Shown: positions 9,025 to 17,034, counted from the stretch's first letter. The stretch is 50,718 nucleotides of DNA from Flavobacteriales bacterium (GCA_947470515.1 CANITF010000005.1:1-50718), one strand, 5' to 3'. Program-made: numbers and translations. The notes: generated from the sequence alone by a model not told the origin.

Positions 9025-9387
9025 ATGGAAAAGAGAACTTGCAAAGAATGCGGACAGAATTTAACGGGTCGTAGAGATCAGAAATTTTGTTCAGATTACT
9101 GTCGAAATTCATTCAATAATCGTCAGAATGAAGATGCAACTGCTTATGTCCGACGAATCAATAACATCTTACGTAAAAACCGTCGAATCTTAGCTGCGTT
9201 AAATCCTAAAGGAAAAGTTACGCTTGATGGAATAACGCTCGCAGAAGAAGGGTTTAATTTTCATTATTTCACCAATATCTACAAGACCCAAAAAGGGTCA
9301 CAGTATTATTTTTGTTATGATCAGGGATATATCAAGATGGATAATGATCAATACATGTTGGTGCAAAAACAAGATTACGTGAAATAG
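9025..9387 (+). CDS. Small zinc-finger-like protein of unknown function
   Basis: The protein has 120 residues. Its N-terminus carries CKECG (6-10) and CSDYC (22-26), a CxxC...CxxxC pattern like a treble-clef or zinc-ribbon knuckle, followed by a basic helical stretch rich in Arg and Asn (about 28-55) and a C-terminal beta-like region. The frame is open from a TTG at 8983, but the zinc motif starts just after the ATG at 9025, so that start is chosen. The gene is divergent from moxR. The zinc knuckle plus basic helix would suit nucleic-acid binding, but I cannot assign a function. Confidence 0.7.
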   Translation: MEKRTCKECGQNLTGRRDQKFCSDYCRNSFNNRQNEDATAYVRRINNILRKNRRILAALNPKGKVTLDGITLAEEGFNFHYFTNIYKTQKGSQYYFCYDQGYIKMDNDQYMLVQKQDYVK

Positions 9388-9644
9388 TTTCTATTTTGGT
9401 TCGACAACGATTACGTATTCATTCGCAAAGCACACACCAGTCAAGAATTCATTTCAAATAGGTGAAATTTTAAAGTTACTACGTGAATACTAAGTCAAAA
9501 AAAAAACCATAAACATATCGCTACATTTACGGATTTTTAACTATTAACCACTATTAATTACTACAACAAAATATTGCTAAAAATGTTTAATTATATTAAA
9601 ATAAACAATAAGATGCTTATTCTGTTTTATTATAAAATACAACT
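9388..9644. other. Gene-free interval before the SRPBCC gene
   Basis: This 257-bp AT-rich interval contains no credible reading frame. The only structure I see is the inverted repeat at 9584-9607, described separately, and a run of ten A residues near 9497. There is no clear terminator hairpin after the upstream gene. Confidence 0.6.
9584..9607. promoter_or_regulatory. Inverted repeat upstream of the SRPBCC gene, candidate operator
   Basis: TGTTTAAT (9584-9591) and AATAAACA (9600-9607) form an imperfect inverted repeat, TGTTTA-N12-TAAACA, 37 bp before the ATG. The half-site resembles the TGTTTAAY/GTTAAACA boxes in front of the sigma gene of the carotenoid operon at 15660-15724, although the spacing differs. 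A shared regulator is an inference. Confidence 0.4.
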
Positions 9645-10094
9645 ATGTATCAATTAAAACGCACTCAATTTGTGAAAACTGACTTAGCAACGTGCTGGGA
9701 TTTTTTTTCATCTCCAAATAATCTTAATAAAATTACTCCCAAAGAAATGGGTTTTGATGTCTTGACTGAAGGAGTAGAAAACATGTATGAAGGATTGATG
9801 ATTGAATACAAGGTGCGTCCTTTATTGAACATACCTCTTAGATGGATTACAGAAATTACACATGTCAAGTATCAGGAGTATTTTGTGGACGAGCAACGCA
9901 AAGGACCATATAAACTCTGGCACCACGAACATCATTTTAAAGAAGTTCAAGGCGGTGTAGAGATGACAGATATTGTGTCATACGAATTACCTTTCGGAAT
10001 TTTAGGCAAAATGGTACATCCGTTAGTTGTTAAGAAAAAACTTGATCAAATATTTGCCTACCGTTTTAAAATTGTGGACGAATTATTTGTTTGA
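9645..10094 (+). CDS. SRPBCC-fold (START-like) protein
   Basis: The protein has 149 residues, with no signal peptide and no membrane segment. The N-terminus (YQLKRTQFVKTDLATCWDFF) and the SSPNNLNKITP turn are typical of the SRPBCC ligand-binding superfamily, and the length fits one domain. The bound ligand and reaction are unknown. Members of this family often sit beside photolyase and carotenoid genes. Here it converges on the bcp end of that operon, the two 3' ends overlapping by 12 bp, and its upstream inverted repeat resembles the operon's boxes. A role in the same light or oxidative response is plausible but unproven. Confidence 0.75.
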   Translation: MYQLKRTQFVKTDLATCWDFFSSPNNLNKITPKEMGFDVLTEGVENMYEGLMIEYKVRPLLNIPLRWITEITHVKYQEYFVDEQRKGPYKLWHHEHHFKEVQGGVEMTDIVSYELPFGILGKMVHPLVVKKKLDQIFAYRFKIVDELFV

Positions 10095-10550
10095 TTGTAC
10101 TGTTTTTACCAAGTCAAGAGCTTTTGTAATGTGGCCTTCCGTGTCGGTCATTGAGTTGTAAATTCCGCTAATTTCACCTTTTAGGTCGATGATATATGTC
10201 ACTCTTCCGGAAATAAGTCCAAATAAACTTCTTGGAACACCAAACGTATTTCTTACTTCTTGTTTTGTATCGGCTAGTAAATTGAAGGTTAGTCGGTTTT
10301 TTGTGGCGAATTTGAGATGTGAGCTAGCAGAATCTGAAGAAATCCCAAATACTTCACATCCTAAGTCTTTGAATGCTTCGTGGCTATCCCTAAAGGAGCA
10401 TGCCTCTTTGGTACAACCGCTTGTATCATCTTTTGGGTAGAAATAAATAACGAGTATTTTTTGACCAATAAAATCAGTCATGTTGATGGTTTTTCCTTCT
10501 TGATTTTCTAAACTGAAAATTGGACAGGTATCGCCTATTTGTAATGGCAT
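10083..10550 (-). CDS. bcp: Thioredoxin-dependent peroxiredoxin (Bcp/PrxQ)
   Basis: The protein has 155 residues. The peroxidatic motif PKDDTSGCTKEAC carries both the active-site Cys (about 46) and the second Cys five residues on (about 51), the PrxQ/Bcp arrangement in which a disulfide forms within one helix and is reduced by thioredoxin. It removes hydrogen and organic peroxides in the cytoplasm. It is the last gene of the photoprotection operon, 2 bp after the photolyase stop. It adds peroxide defence to a set already providing carotenoids and DNA photorepair. Confidence 0.92.
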   Translation of the reverse strand: MPLQIGDTCPIFSLENQEGKTINMTDFIGQKILVIYFYPKDDTSGCTKEACSFRDSHEAFKDLGCEVFGISSDSASSHLKFATKNRLTFNLLADTKQEVRNTFGVPRSLFGLISGRVTYIIDLKGEISGIYNSMTDTEGHITKALDLVKTVQSNK

Positions 10551-10552
10551 AT

Positions 10553-11848
10553 TTAGTTATTTAGTGCTTGTTTAAATCGTTCTAAAACTCTTTCTCTGGC
10601 AAATTTGTGTTCAATTATTGGTTCAGGGTAATTAGAAGTACCGAATTCTGGAACCCATTTTTTTATGTATTCAAAATTTTTATCAAATTTTTCTTGTTGG
10701 GTCGTAGGGTTAAATACTCGAAAATAAGGTGCTGCATCACATCCACAACCTGCAGCCCATTGCCAACCTCCAACATTGCTTGCCAATTCGTAATCCAACA
10801 ATTTTTCGGCAAAATATGTTTCTCCAATTCTCCAATCCAATAACAAATGTTTTGTCAGAAAACTTGCTACAACCATTCGAACACGGTTGTGCATAAATCC
10901 GGTTGAATTTAATTCTCGCATACCTGCATCAACTAGAGGATAACCTGTTTTGCCGTTACACCATGAATCGAAATGTGCTTCATTGTGTTCCCATTCTATG
11001 CGGTCATATTGTTTTTTGAATGAATCTTTTGCAGAATGTGGAAAGTGAAAAATGATCATTTGATAGAAATCACGCCAAATCAATTCATTCAAAAAAGTTG
11101 GATTATTAGAAAGGGCGGTTCTCACTAATTGACGTATGCTAATTGTTCCGAAACGCAAATGTAAACTTAAATGACTTGTAGCATCCAGGGAAGGAAAATC
11201 TCTTTTATCAGTATAGGATTGAATAAGTTCAATTGGCACTTCACGAGATGGGAACGAAACTTTTTTTATTGATTCAAAATCAAGTTCTTTTATGGTAATT
11301 AACACTTTTCCCCCCGTTTTAGATAAGTTTCCCACGTATTTTTCAACTTGGTATTCAGAAGTAAAAAATGGGTTTAATTTTTCCTTCCATTTGCGCGAGT
11401 AGGGAGTAAATACGGTGTAAGGTAAACCGTCTAATTTCGAGATTTCATTCTTTTCAAAAATCACATGATCCTTGGCACCAATAAACTCAATATTTAAATC
11501 GGAGAGAAGTGTGTGAATCTGAGTGTCCCTTTGTAAAGCATATGGCTCATAATCTCTATTGGTATAAACAACTTTTGCATTAAACTCATGCGCAATTTCA
11601 GGAATTAAGAGAACAGGATTGCCAAAGTATACTTTTAAATCAGATCCGAACTGTTGGTATTGCTTTTTTAAATGCTCAACTTCTTGGTGAATAAACAAAA
11701 CCCGTTGATCATCTTTCTGAAGTTTTGAAAGAATTGCATTATCAAAAATGAAAATTGATTGAACAGATTTACTGTTTTTCAAAGCTTTATACAAGCCTGC
11801 ATTATCATTTATGCGGAAATCTCTGCGATGCCAAAAAATAGATGTCAT
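10553..11848 (-). CDS. phrB: Deoxyribodipyrimidine photolyase (class I type)
   Basis: The protein has 431 residues: an N-terminal alpha/beta antenna domain (about 1-130) and a C-terminal FAD domain. Against E. coli PhrB recalled from memory, the electron-transfer tryptophans are present (W286, W339, W362 for W306, W359, W382), as are the Asn next to FAD N5 (N358 for N378) and the lesion-contacting E255 and W258. This argues for a working photolyase over a plant-type cryptochrome. The segment GCGCDAAPYF replaces the E. coli STGTDAAPYF. The start overlaps the pterin synthase stop (ATGA). It repairs UV-induced pyrimidine dimers using blue light. Confidence 0.92.
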   Translation of the reverse strand: MTSIFWHRRDFRINDNAGLYKALKNSKSVQSIFIFDNAILSKLQKDDQRVLFIHQEVEHLKKQYQQFGSDLKVYFGNPVLLIPEIAHEFNAKVVYTNRDYEPYALQRDTQIHTLLSDLNIEFIGAKDHVIFEKNEISKLDGLPYTVFTPYSRKWKEKLNPFFTSEYQVEKYVGNLSKTGGKVLITIKELDFESIKKVSFPSREVPIELIQSYTDKRDFPSLDATSHLSLHLRFGTISIRQLVRTALSNNPTFLNELIWRDFYQMIIFHFPHSAKDSFKKQYDRIEWEHNEAHFDSWCNGKTGYPLVDAGMRELNSTGFMHNRVRMVVASFLTKHLLLDWRIGETYFAEKLLDYELASNVGGWQWAAGCGCDAAPYFRVFNPTTQQEKFDKNFEYIKKWVPEFGTSNYPEPIIEHKFARERVLERFKQALNN

Positions 11849-12249
11849 TGACCGTTATATTCTACTATGTTATTTTCAGTTTCCCAAAGGCGAATCATTA
11901 AATTGTATTTGCTATCAATTTTTGGTCTTAGAATATTCCAAGCAACCAATGCGATATTTTCTGCTGAAGTTTTCATATCTTTAAACTCTTCGCAATCTAA
12001 GTTCAAGTTTCTATGATCAAAACGTTCAGTTACATGTTCTTGAACCAAATCTTTTAGATTTTTTAAATCGTAAACAAAACCTGTTTCTTGATCTATTTCT
12101 CCTTCAATCCATGTTTCCATAACATAGTTGTGTCCATGATAATTAGGATTACTGCATTTACCAAAAACCTCTAAATTTTTTTCATCACTCCATTCTGCAT
12201 TAAACAAGCGATGTGCAGCATTAAAGGTCAATCTTCTACAAACTTTCAT
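11845..12249 (-). CDS. 6-pyruvoyl-tetrahydropterin synthase family protein (C-x5-HGH type)
   Basis: The protein has 134 residues, the full length of the fold. The zinc histidines are H13, H38 and H40, the catalytic Cys is C32, the Asp-His pair is D78-H79, and the pterin-anchoring Glu is E123 (WETENN). Cys and HGH are separated by five residues (CSNPNYHGH), as in eukaryotic PTPS, whereas E. coli QueD has three (CGRLHGH). This favours pyruvoyl-tetrahydropterin chemistry over queuosine synthesis, though automatic pipelines may call it queD. It overlaps idi by 14 bp and the photolyase by 4 bp. A product serving the photolyase antenna or another light-related pterin is inference. Confidence 0.85.
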   Translation of the reverse strand: MKVCRRLTFNAAHRLFNAEWSDEKNLEVFGKCSNPNYHGHNYVMETWIEGEIDQETGFVYDLKNLKDLVQEHVTERFDHRNLNLDCEEFKDMKTSAENIALVAWNILRPKIDSKYNLMIRLWETENNIVEYNGQ

Positions 12250-12784
12250 TTTCTATGTGTTTTTTGAGTTTATCGAAATACTCGAGTATTATTAATTTAA
12301 ACCAAAATGTATAGTCAGAAGGTTGGTCGATAATTGACTTTTTTAATTGATCTAAATTCAACCATTTATAATCAATTGCTTCCTCTTGATTTAAAATTGG
12401 ATCTTGGTTGGAGTGCCCAACAATAACATGATCTAATTCGTGCTCTATTAAATTATTGTCAAGTTCAGCTTTATATATAAAATAGAAGAGTTCCTTCATT
12501 TCACAATCAAAACCCATTTCTTCTTGCAATCTTCTATGGGCTGCAGATAAATTAGATTCACCAGGATTCGGATGACTGCAACATGTATTAGTCCACAATC
12601 CTTCTGAATGATATTTACCAAACGCTCGTCTTTGGAGCAATAATTCTCCTTTATCATTGAATATCAAAACAGAAAAAGCACGATGAAGTAATCCTTTTTG
12701 ATGGGCTTCCAATTTCTCCATTTGACCAATTTCATTATCAGATAGGTCAACCAAGCTGACTTGAATTTCTTGATTCTGATTCAA
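12236..12784 (-). CDS. idi: Isopentenyl-diphosphate delta-isomerase, type I
   Basis: The protein has 182 residues of the Nudix type. It shows the type I IDI motif TNTCCSHP with the catalytic Cys, the Nudix-like helix (AAHRRLQEEMGF), and EHELDHV with the metal/acid Glu residues. It interconverts IPP and DMAPP, the precursors for carotenoids. The start is unusual: the reading frame is continuous with crtB except for one TAA (12785-12787), and the next codon is TTG. No ATG comes before residue 22, which lies inside the domain, so the TTG at 12784 is the best start and points to termination-reinitiation coupling. Confidence 0.9.
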   Translation of the reverse strand: MNQNQEIQVSLVDLSDNEIGQMEKLEAHQKGLLHRAFSVLIFNDKGELLLQRRAFGKYHSEGLWTNTCCSHPNPGESNLSAAHRRLQEEMGFDCEMKELFYFIYKAELDNNLIEHELDHVIVGHSNQDPILNQEEAIDYKWLNLDQLKKSIIDQPSDYTFWFKLIILEYFDKLKKHIENESL

Positions 12785-13621
12785 TTAAAGAAGATTTAAA
12801 TTATGTTTTAAATAGGAAGTCAGAAATAACCGGTATTTTTTATTATTTGGTATTCTTATTCGTTCATTTAAAATTGAATGTGCAGATGCCGATTTTATTT
12901 TATTGAATAGTTTGTAGTAATAAATATACGCCATGTAAACACCAAATCGCGCATTTTTAGGAAGCTTCATTATTCCTTCATACCCTAATTTGAAATCCAA
13001 TTCAATATCAGCTTCAATTTCTTTTTTCACTGTTGAACTAAAATCATTCAAATTGATTCCAGGGAAATAGGTACGTCCCAAATCCTTGAAATCTGCTTTT
13101 AAATCTCTCAAAAAGTTGATTTTCTGAAATGCAGACCCTAATTTCATAGCGAAAGGTTTTAAGCGGGTATACTCTTCTTCACTTCCATCAACAAATATTT
13201 TTAGACACATTAATCCTACTACTTCAGCTGAACCTAGTATATATTGTTCATATTTATTGACATCATACGCCTTTTTGTCAAGGTCCATTTCCATACTTAA
13301 CAGGAATGTTTCGACTAAATCTAAAGGAATCTTGTATTTATTGACAGCCCATTGGAAACTGTTTAATATGGGATTTAAGGATATACCTTGATCAATAGCT
13401 TTGTATGTTTGAATTTTAAAATCGTTCAATAATTCTTCTTTGTCAAAATCGTGAAATGAATCAACGATTTCATCGGCAAAGCGCACAAAACCATAAATTG
13501 CATAAACTGGTTTTTGTATGTCTTTGTGCAAAAAAGAAATGCCCAATGAAAAAGAAGTACTATATCTTTTTGTTGTTAATTGGCTCATTTCATGAGAGAC
13601 ATTGTCAAATAATATTTTCAT
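12785..13621 (-). CDS. crtB: Phytoene synthase (squalene/phytoene synthase family)
   Basis: The protein has 278 residues with two aspartate-rich motifs: DEIVD (about 48-52) and DLKAD within NFLRDLKADFKDLGRTYFP (about 170-188). These bind the magnesium diphosphate of geranylgeranyl-PP. It condenses two GGPP molecules to phytoene, the first committed step of C40 carotenoid synthesis. Its start is 17 bp after the crtI stop, and its TAA is followed immediately by the idi TTG in the same frame. The dehydrosqualene synthase CrtM is related, but crtI and idi next door favour phytoene. Confidence 0.92.
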   Translation of the reverse strand: MKILFDNVSHEMSQLTTKRYSTSFSLGISFLHKDIQKPVYAIYGFVRFADEIVDSFHDFDKEELLNDFKIQTYKAIDQGISLNPILNSFQWAVNKYKIPLDLVETFLLSMEMDLDKKAYDVNKYEQYILGSAEVVGLMCLKIFVDGSEEEYTRLKPFAMKLGSAFQKINFLRDLKADFKDLGRTYFPGINLNDFSSTVKKEIEADIELDFKLGYEGIMKLPKNARFGVYMAYIYYYKLFNKIKSASAHSILNERIRIPNNKKYRLFLTSYLKHNLNLL

Positions 13622-13638
13622 ATCAATGTTGAGTTAAA

Positions 13639-15141
13639 TTAAACATTGGATTGTTGAATTGCCTGTTTTTGGTTGCCATAATTTTTTATTATTTCATTCG
13701 CAACGACTTCGCCAGAAATAATTGACGGAGGAACTCCAGGTCCTGGAACTGTAAGTTGACCTGTATAAAACATATTTTTTAATTTCTTGTTTTTCAAAGA
13801 AGGTTTTAAAAATGCTGTTTGCCTTAATGTATTCGCTAGTCCATAAGCGTTTCCTTTATAAGCATGGTAGTCATTTTTAAAATCACTGATGCAATAGCTC
13901 TTTTTGTAAATGATATGTTCCCGGATAGCATTGCCGGTTTTTGATTCAAGGCGATCAATTAGAATATCAAAATATCGCTCTCTTGTTTCTTCATCATCTT
14001 TTAAATCTGGTGCAATTGGAATTAAAAGAAATAAATTTTCCATACCTTCTGGAGCAACAGTGGGATCAGTGATTGACGGAACACAGGCATAAAAAAGAGG
14101 AGCAGATGGCCATTTTGGATCTTTGTAAATATCTTTTGCATGTTGCTCGAACGCTTCGTCAAAAAATAGATTATGGTGATTTAATCCAGAAATCTTTTTG
14201 TTCAATCCAAGGTAGAATAACAAGCTAGATGGAGCCATCGTGCGTTTTTCCCAATATTTTTCTGAGTAATTTGCTTTTGTATTCAATATTGAAGAATCTG
14301 TGTGCTGATAATCCGCGCCTGAAACTAAAATGTCTGTCTCATATTCTTTGTCACGTGTTGAAACATGTGTAACATGATCATTTTCATATTTAATACCCGT
14401 GACTTCTTGATTTGTTAAAATTTTGACACCGTTTTCAACTGCTATTTTTTCAAATGCTTCAATGATATTAAACATTCCACCCATAGGATACCATGTACCA
14501 AGTGAAATATCAGCATAATTCATTAATGAATATAATGCTGGAGTATCTTTTGGCATTGCGCCCAGAAATAGGATAGGAAATTCTAATAAAGAAAGAATTT
14601 TATCATTTTTAAAATAGCTTCTTATATATTTTGAAAAAGAAGAAAGCAATTGAAGTTTAAAAAGACCTTTCAAAATGCGCATATCTGCAAATTCTGATAG
14701 TTTTAAACTTGGCTTAAAAACCAAGTCTTTCATTCCTACATCATACTTATAAGCAGCGTCTTTTAGAAACTTTTTGAGCTTTATTGAGCTGCCTTTTTCG
14801 AGCGTTTCGAACCAATCGAAAAGTTGACTTTCGCTTGCAGGAATTTCAGAATTTGTTCCGTCTTGCCAAAAAACATTGTATGAAGGGTCTAATCTTTTAA
14901 GTTCATAAAAATCGGAAGTGGTATAACCAAATTTCGAATAAAATTGTTCAAAAACATCAGGCATCCAGTACCAGCTTGGACCCATGTCGAAAACGAATCC
15001 GTCGATTGTAAACTGGCGAGCTCTACCACCGATAGTTGGGTTTTTTTCCAAAATAGTTACATCATAACCAGCTTTTGCTAAAAATGCGGCAGATGATAAA
15101 CTGGAAATTCCAGCACCAATTATAGTGACTTTTCTCACCAT
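13639..15141 (-). CDS. crtI: Phytoene desaturase (CrtI-type)
   Basis: The protein has 500 residues. The N-terminal FAD-binding Rossmann motif is GAGISS (8-13) with ILEKNPTIGGRAR as the second strand. The C-terminal FAD signature (FYTGQLTVPGPGVPPSI) is in place. It desaturates phytoene stepwise towards lycopene. The start shares one base with the sigma factor stop (TAATG), so the two are coupled. No lycopene cyclase or carotenoid hydroxylase gene is present in the window, so the final pigment cannot be read from here. Confidence 0.92.
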   Translation of the reverse strand: MVRKVTIIGAGISSLSSAAFLAKAGYDVTILEKNPTIGGRARQFTIDGFVFDMGPSWYWMPDVFEQFYSKFGYTTSDFYELKRLDPSYNVFWQDGTNSEIPASESQLFDWFETLEKGSSIKLKKFLKDAAYKYDVGMKDLVFKPSLKLSEFADMRILKGLFKLQLLSSFSKYIRSYFKNDKILSLLEFPILFLGAMPKDTPALYSLMNYADISLGTWYPMGGMFNIIEAFEKIAVENGVKILTNQEVTGIKYENDHVTHVSTRDKEYETDILVSGADYQHTDSSILNTKANYSEKYWEKRTMAPSSLLFYLGLNKKISGLNHHNLFFDEAFEQHAKDIYKDPKWPSAPLFYACVPSITDPTVAPEGMENLFLLIPIAPDLKDDEETRERYFDILIDRLESKTGNAIREHIIYKKSYCISDFKNDYHAYKGNAYGLANTLRQTAFLKPSLKNKKLKNMFYTGQLTVPGPGVPPSIISGEVVANEIIKNYGNQKQAIQQSNV

Positions 15142-15656
15142 TAGGCCATTGAATAATTATAATCAGGTAATGAATCCATAAGTTTTTTTCGAGCAATGAA
15201 TATACGACTTTTTACTGTCCCAATTGGAATATCTAATTCTGAAGCAATTTCTTTATATTTAAATCCATTAAAATGCATTTCAAAAGGTTCTTTATATTCG
15301 TCACCTAATTTTTCAATTTGTTTGTTAACTTCCTTCTCCAATATAAAATTAATTGGTGAATTAGATGAATCAGAGCTGTTCAACATAAATAAATCTTTCG
15401 ATTGATCAAATATTGTTCGTGATTTCACCTTTCTTCTATATTGATTAATAAATATATTGCGCATAATGGTGAAAACCCAAGCTTTGAAATTGGTCTGTGG
15501 CATATAATAGTTTCTATATGTTATCGCTTTCAGCATTGTTTCTTGTGTCAAATCTTTAGCATCATCTTGGTTTTTAGTAAAACTTATAGCGAAAGATTTT
15601 AAATTATCTTCCATTCCAATTAATGCCTCGTTGAATTCTATTGTTGACATATCCAT
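15141..15656 (-). CDS. ECF-type RNA polymerase sigma factor heading the carotenoid operon
   Basis: The protein has 171 residues: region 2 (about 10-80, with DAKDLTQETMLKA and FKAWVFTIMRNIFINQYRR) and region 4 (about 112-165, with YKEIASELDIPIGTVKSRIFIARKKL as helix-turn-helix), joined by a polar linker. It lacks regions 1 and 3, as ECF sigma factors do. It is the first gene of the operon and probably controls carotenoid and photorepair genes, perhaps its own promoter too. No anti-sigma gene is adjacent, unlike most ECF systems. An operator-like box array (15660-15724) lies directly upstream. Confidence 0.9.
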   Translation of the reverse strand: MDMSTIEFNEALIGMEDNLKSFAISFTKNQDDAKDLTQETMLKAITYRNYYMPQTNFKAWVFTIMRNIFINQYRRKVKSRTIFDQSKDLFMLNSSDSSNSPINFILEKEVNKQIEKLGDEYKEPFEMHFNGFKYKEIASELDIPIGTVKSRIFIARKKLMDSLPDYNYSMA

Positions 15657-15659
15657 TTT

Positions 15660-15724
15660 TGTTTAATGTTTGCGATGTAAAGTTAAACAAAAAATGTTTA
15701 ACAAAACACAATAAAAGTTAAACA
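15660..15724. promoter_or_regulatory. Four-box operator array upstream of the sigma-carotenoid operon
   Basis: Four 8-bp boxes alternate in orientation: TGTTTAAT (15660-15667), GTTAAACA (15682-15689), TGTTTAAC (15695-15702) and GTTAAACA (15717-15724). The two outward-paired sets have the same 22-bp step. The middle two boxes form a perfect palindrome with a 5-bp AAAAA centre. Read on the minus strand, the array overlaps a possible TTTG...TAACTTTA promoter. The layout resembles a dimer or tetramer binding site for a repressor, but no regulator of that kind is encoded in the window. Confidence 0.6.
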
Positions 15725-15881
15725 AAATGAATTATTTCAAAAATAAAAGTGAATATTTACTGTTAAGTGACTCATTATCAATATATTTAAATCATCTATT
15801 TGTTCAGAATCTCCTTTCCAAGATTTAAATTCTGATGCACTAATTAAAATATTTGATTTTATATTAGCGAAAGTGACATTA

Positions 15882-17030
15882 TTAGCGTGTGATCACTTTG
15901 ATCCCTGATTTCACAATGTGTGCTAATTGCTTTACTTCATCTAATGATTTCCCTGCAATTGTTACATGTCCCATTTTTCGATAAGGTTTGGTTGTTGCTT
16001 TCCCATAAATATGGGGATGAATTCCAGGAACGGCCATGAATTTCTCTAAACCGTCATAGTAAACTGGTCCTTCGAATCCCTTTTCTCCTAACAAATTAAT
16101 CATTGCTCCCGCTTGAATAATTTGAGTCGAACCTAACGGTAAATTTAAAACAGCCCGCAAATGTTGCTCAAATTGAGAAGTTACATTGCATTCTATTGTG
16201 TGGTGACCACTGTTGTGAGGGCGAGGAGCAATTTCATTAACTAATAATTCGCCTTCAGCAGTTAAAAATAATTCAACTGCAAGAATTCCTATCATTCCCA
16301 ATTTCTTTATTACATCCTTGGCAAGTTCAGTGGCTTTTTGTTCAATTTCAGATAAAATGTCTGCTGGCGCAAATAGAAATTCAACCAAATTAGCCTCTTC
16401 GCTAAATTCACACTCAACTGCTGGATACGATTTTATTTCTCCTTGCTCATTTCTCGCAACGATGATTGATAGTTCTTTTGTAAAAGGAATCATTTTCTCC
16501 AAAATTGAAGGAGCTGCAAAGGCTTTTTCAAAATCAGTGATAGTCCGTAATGCTTGCACCCCTTTTCCATCATAACCACCTGTAGTTAGTTTTTGCATAC
16601 AAGGTAACATATCTAGATGATCTGCTAGTTCTGCTGAAGATCCAAGAAAACAAAAATCAGCGGTAGGTATATTGTTGTCAATATAAAATTGTTTTTGAAT
16701 CCCTTTGTCTTTAATGATTTTCAATACGCTTGGTTGTGGAAACACTTTTTTACCAAGTTTTTCTAATGCTTCAAGCGCTTCTATATTAACGTTTTCAATC
16801 TCAACAGTTAGCGTGTCTTTGTCTAATCCAAATTGATATAACGCATCATAATCTGTAATAGATCCTAACGTAAAAGAATGTGCAATATCTTTACATGGAG
16901 CATTAATGTCTGAATCTAATACATGCACATGTACATTAAAATTAATTGCTTCTTGAATAAACATCCGGCCTAATTGACCTCCACCAACCATCCCTAAACG
17001 GGCAGTATTACCATACCAGAACTTTTGCAT
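15882..17030 (-). CDS. purK: 5-(carboxyamino)imidazole ribonucleotide synthase (PurK)
   Basis: The protein has 382 residues in the ATP-grasp fold: N-terminal LGMVGGGQLGRM (12-23), LTTGGYDGKGVQ in the ATP-binding domain, and VNEIAPRPHNSGHHT as the metal and substrate segment, a PurK signature. It converts AIR, ATP and bicarbonate to N5-CAIR in purine biosynthesis. The partner mutase gene purE is not in the window. The gene is divergent from hpt, so a purine synthesis gene and a purine salvage gene share one intergenic region. The interval from 15725 to 15881 contains no other feature I can support. Confidence 0.93.
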   Translation of the reverse strand: MQKFWYGNTARLGMVGGGQLGRMFIQEAINFNVHVHVLDSDINAPCKDIAHSFTLGSITDYDALYQFGLDKDTLTVEIENVNIEALEALEKLGKKVFPQPSVLKIIKDKGIQKQFYIDNNIPTADFCFLGSSAELADHLDMLPCMQKLTTGGYDGKGVQALRTITDFEKAFAAPSILEKMIPFTKELSIIVARNEQGEIKSYPAVECEFSEEANLVEFLFAPADILSEIEQKATELAKDVIKKLGMIGILAVELFLTAEGELLVNEIAPRPHNSGHHTIECNVTSQFEQHLRAVLNLPLGSTQIIQAGAMINLLGEKGFEGPVYYDGLEKFMAVPGIHPHIYGKATTKPYRKMGHVTIAGKSLDEVKQLAHIVKSGIKVITR

Positions 17031-17034
17031 TGGA

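Noticed and set aside
12250-12290. GAGTTTATCGAAAT within the 3' end of idi as another copy of the bat-array module
   Set aside because: Only about 12 bases match and the sequence encodes a natural-looking helical end (EYFDKLKKH); chance similarity or an old remnant cannot be separated.
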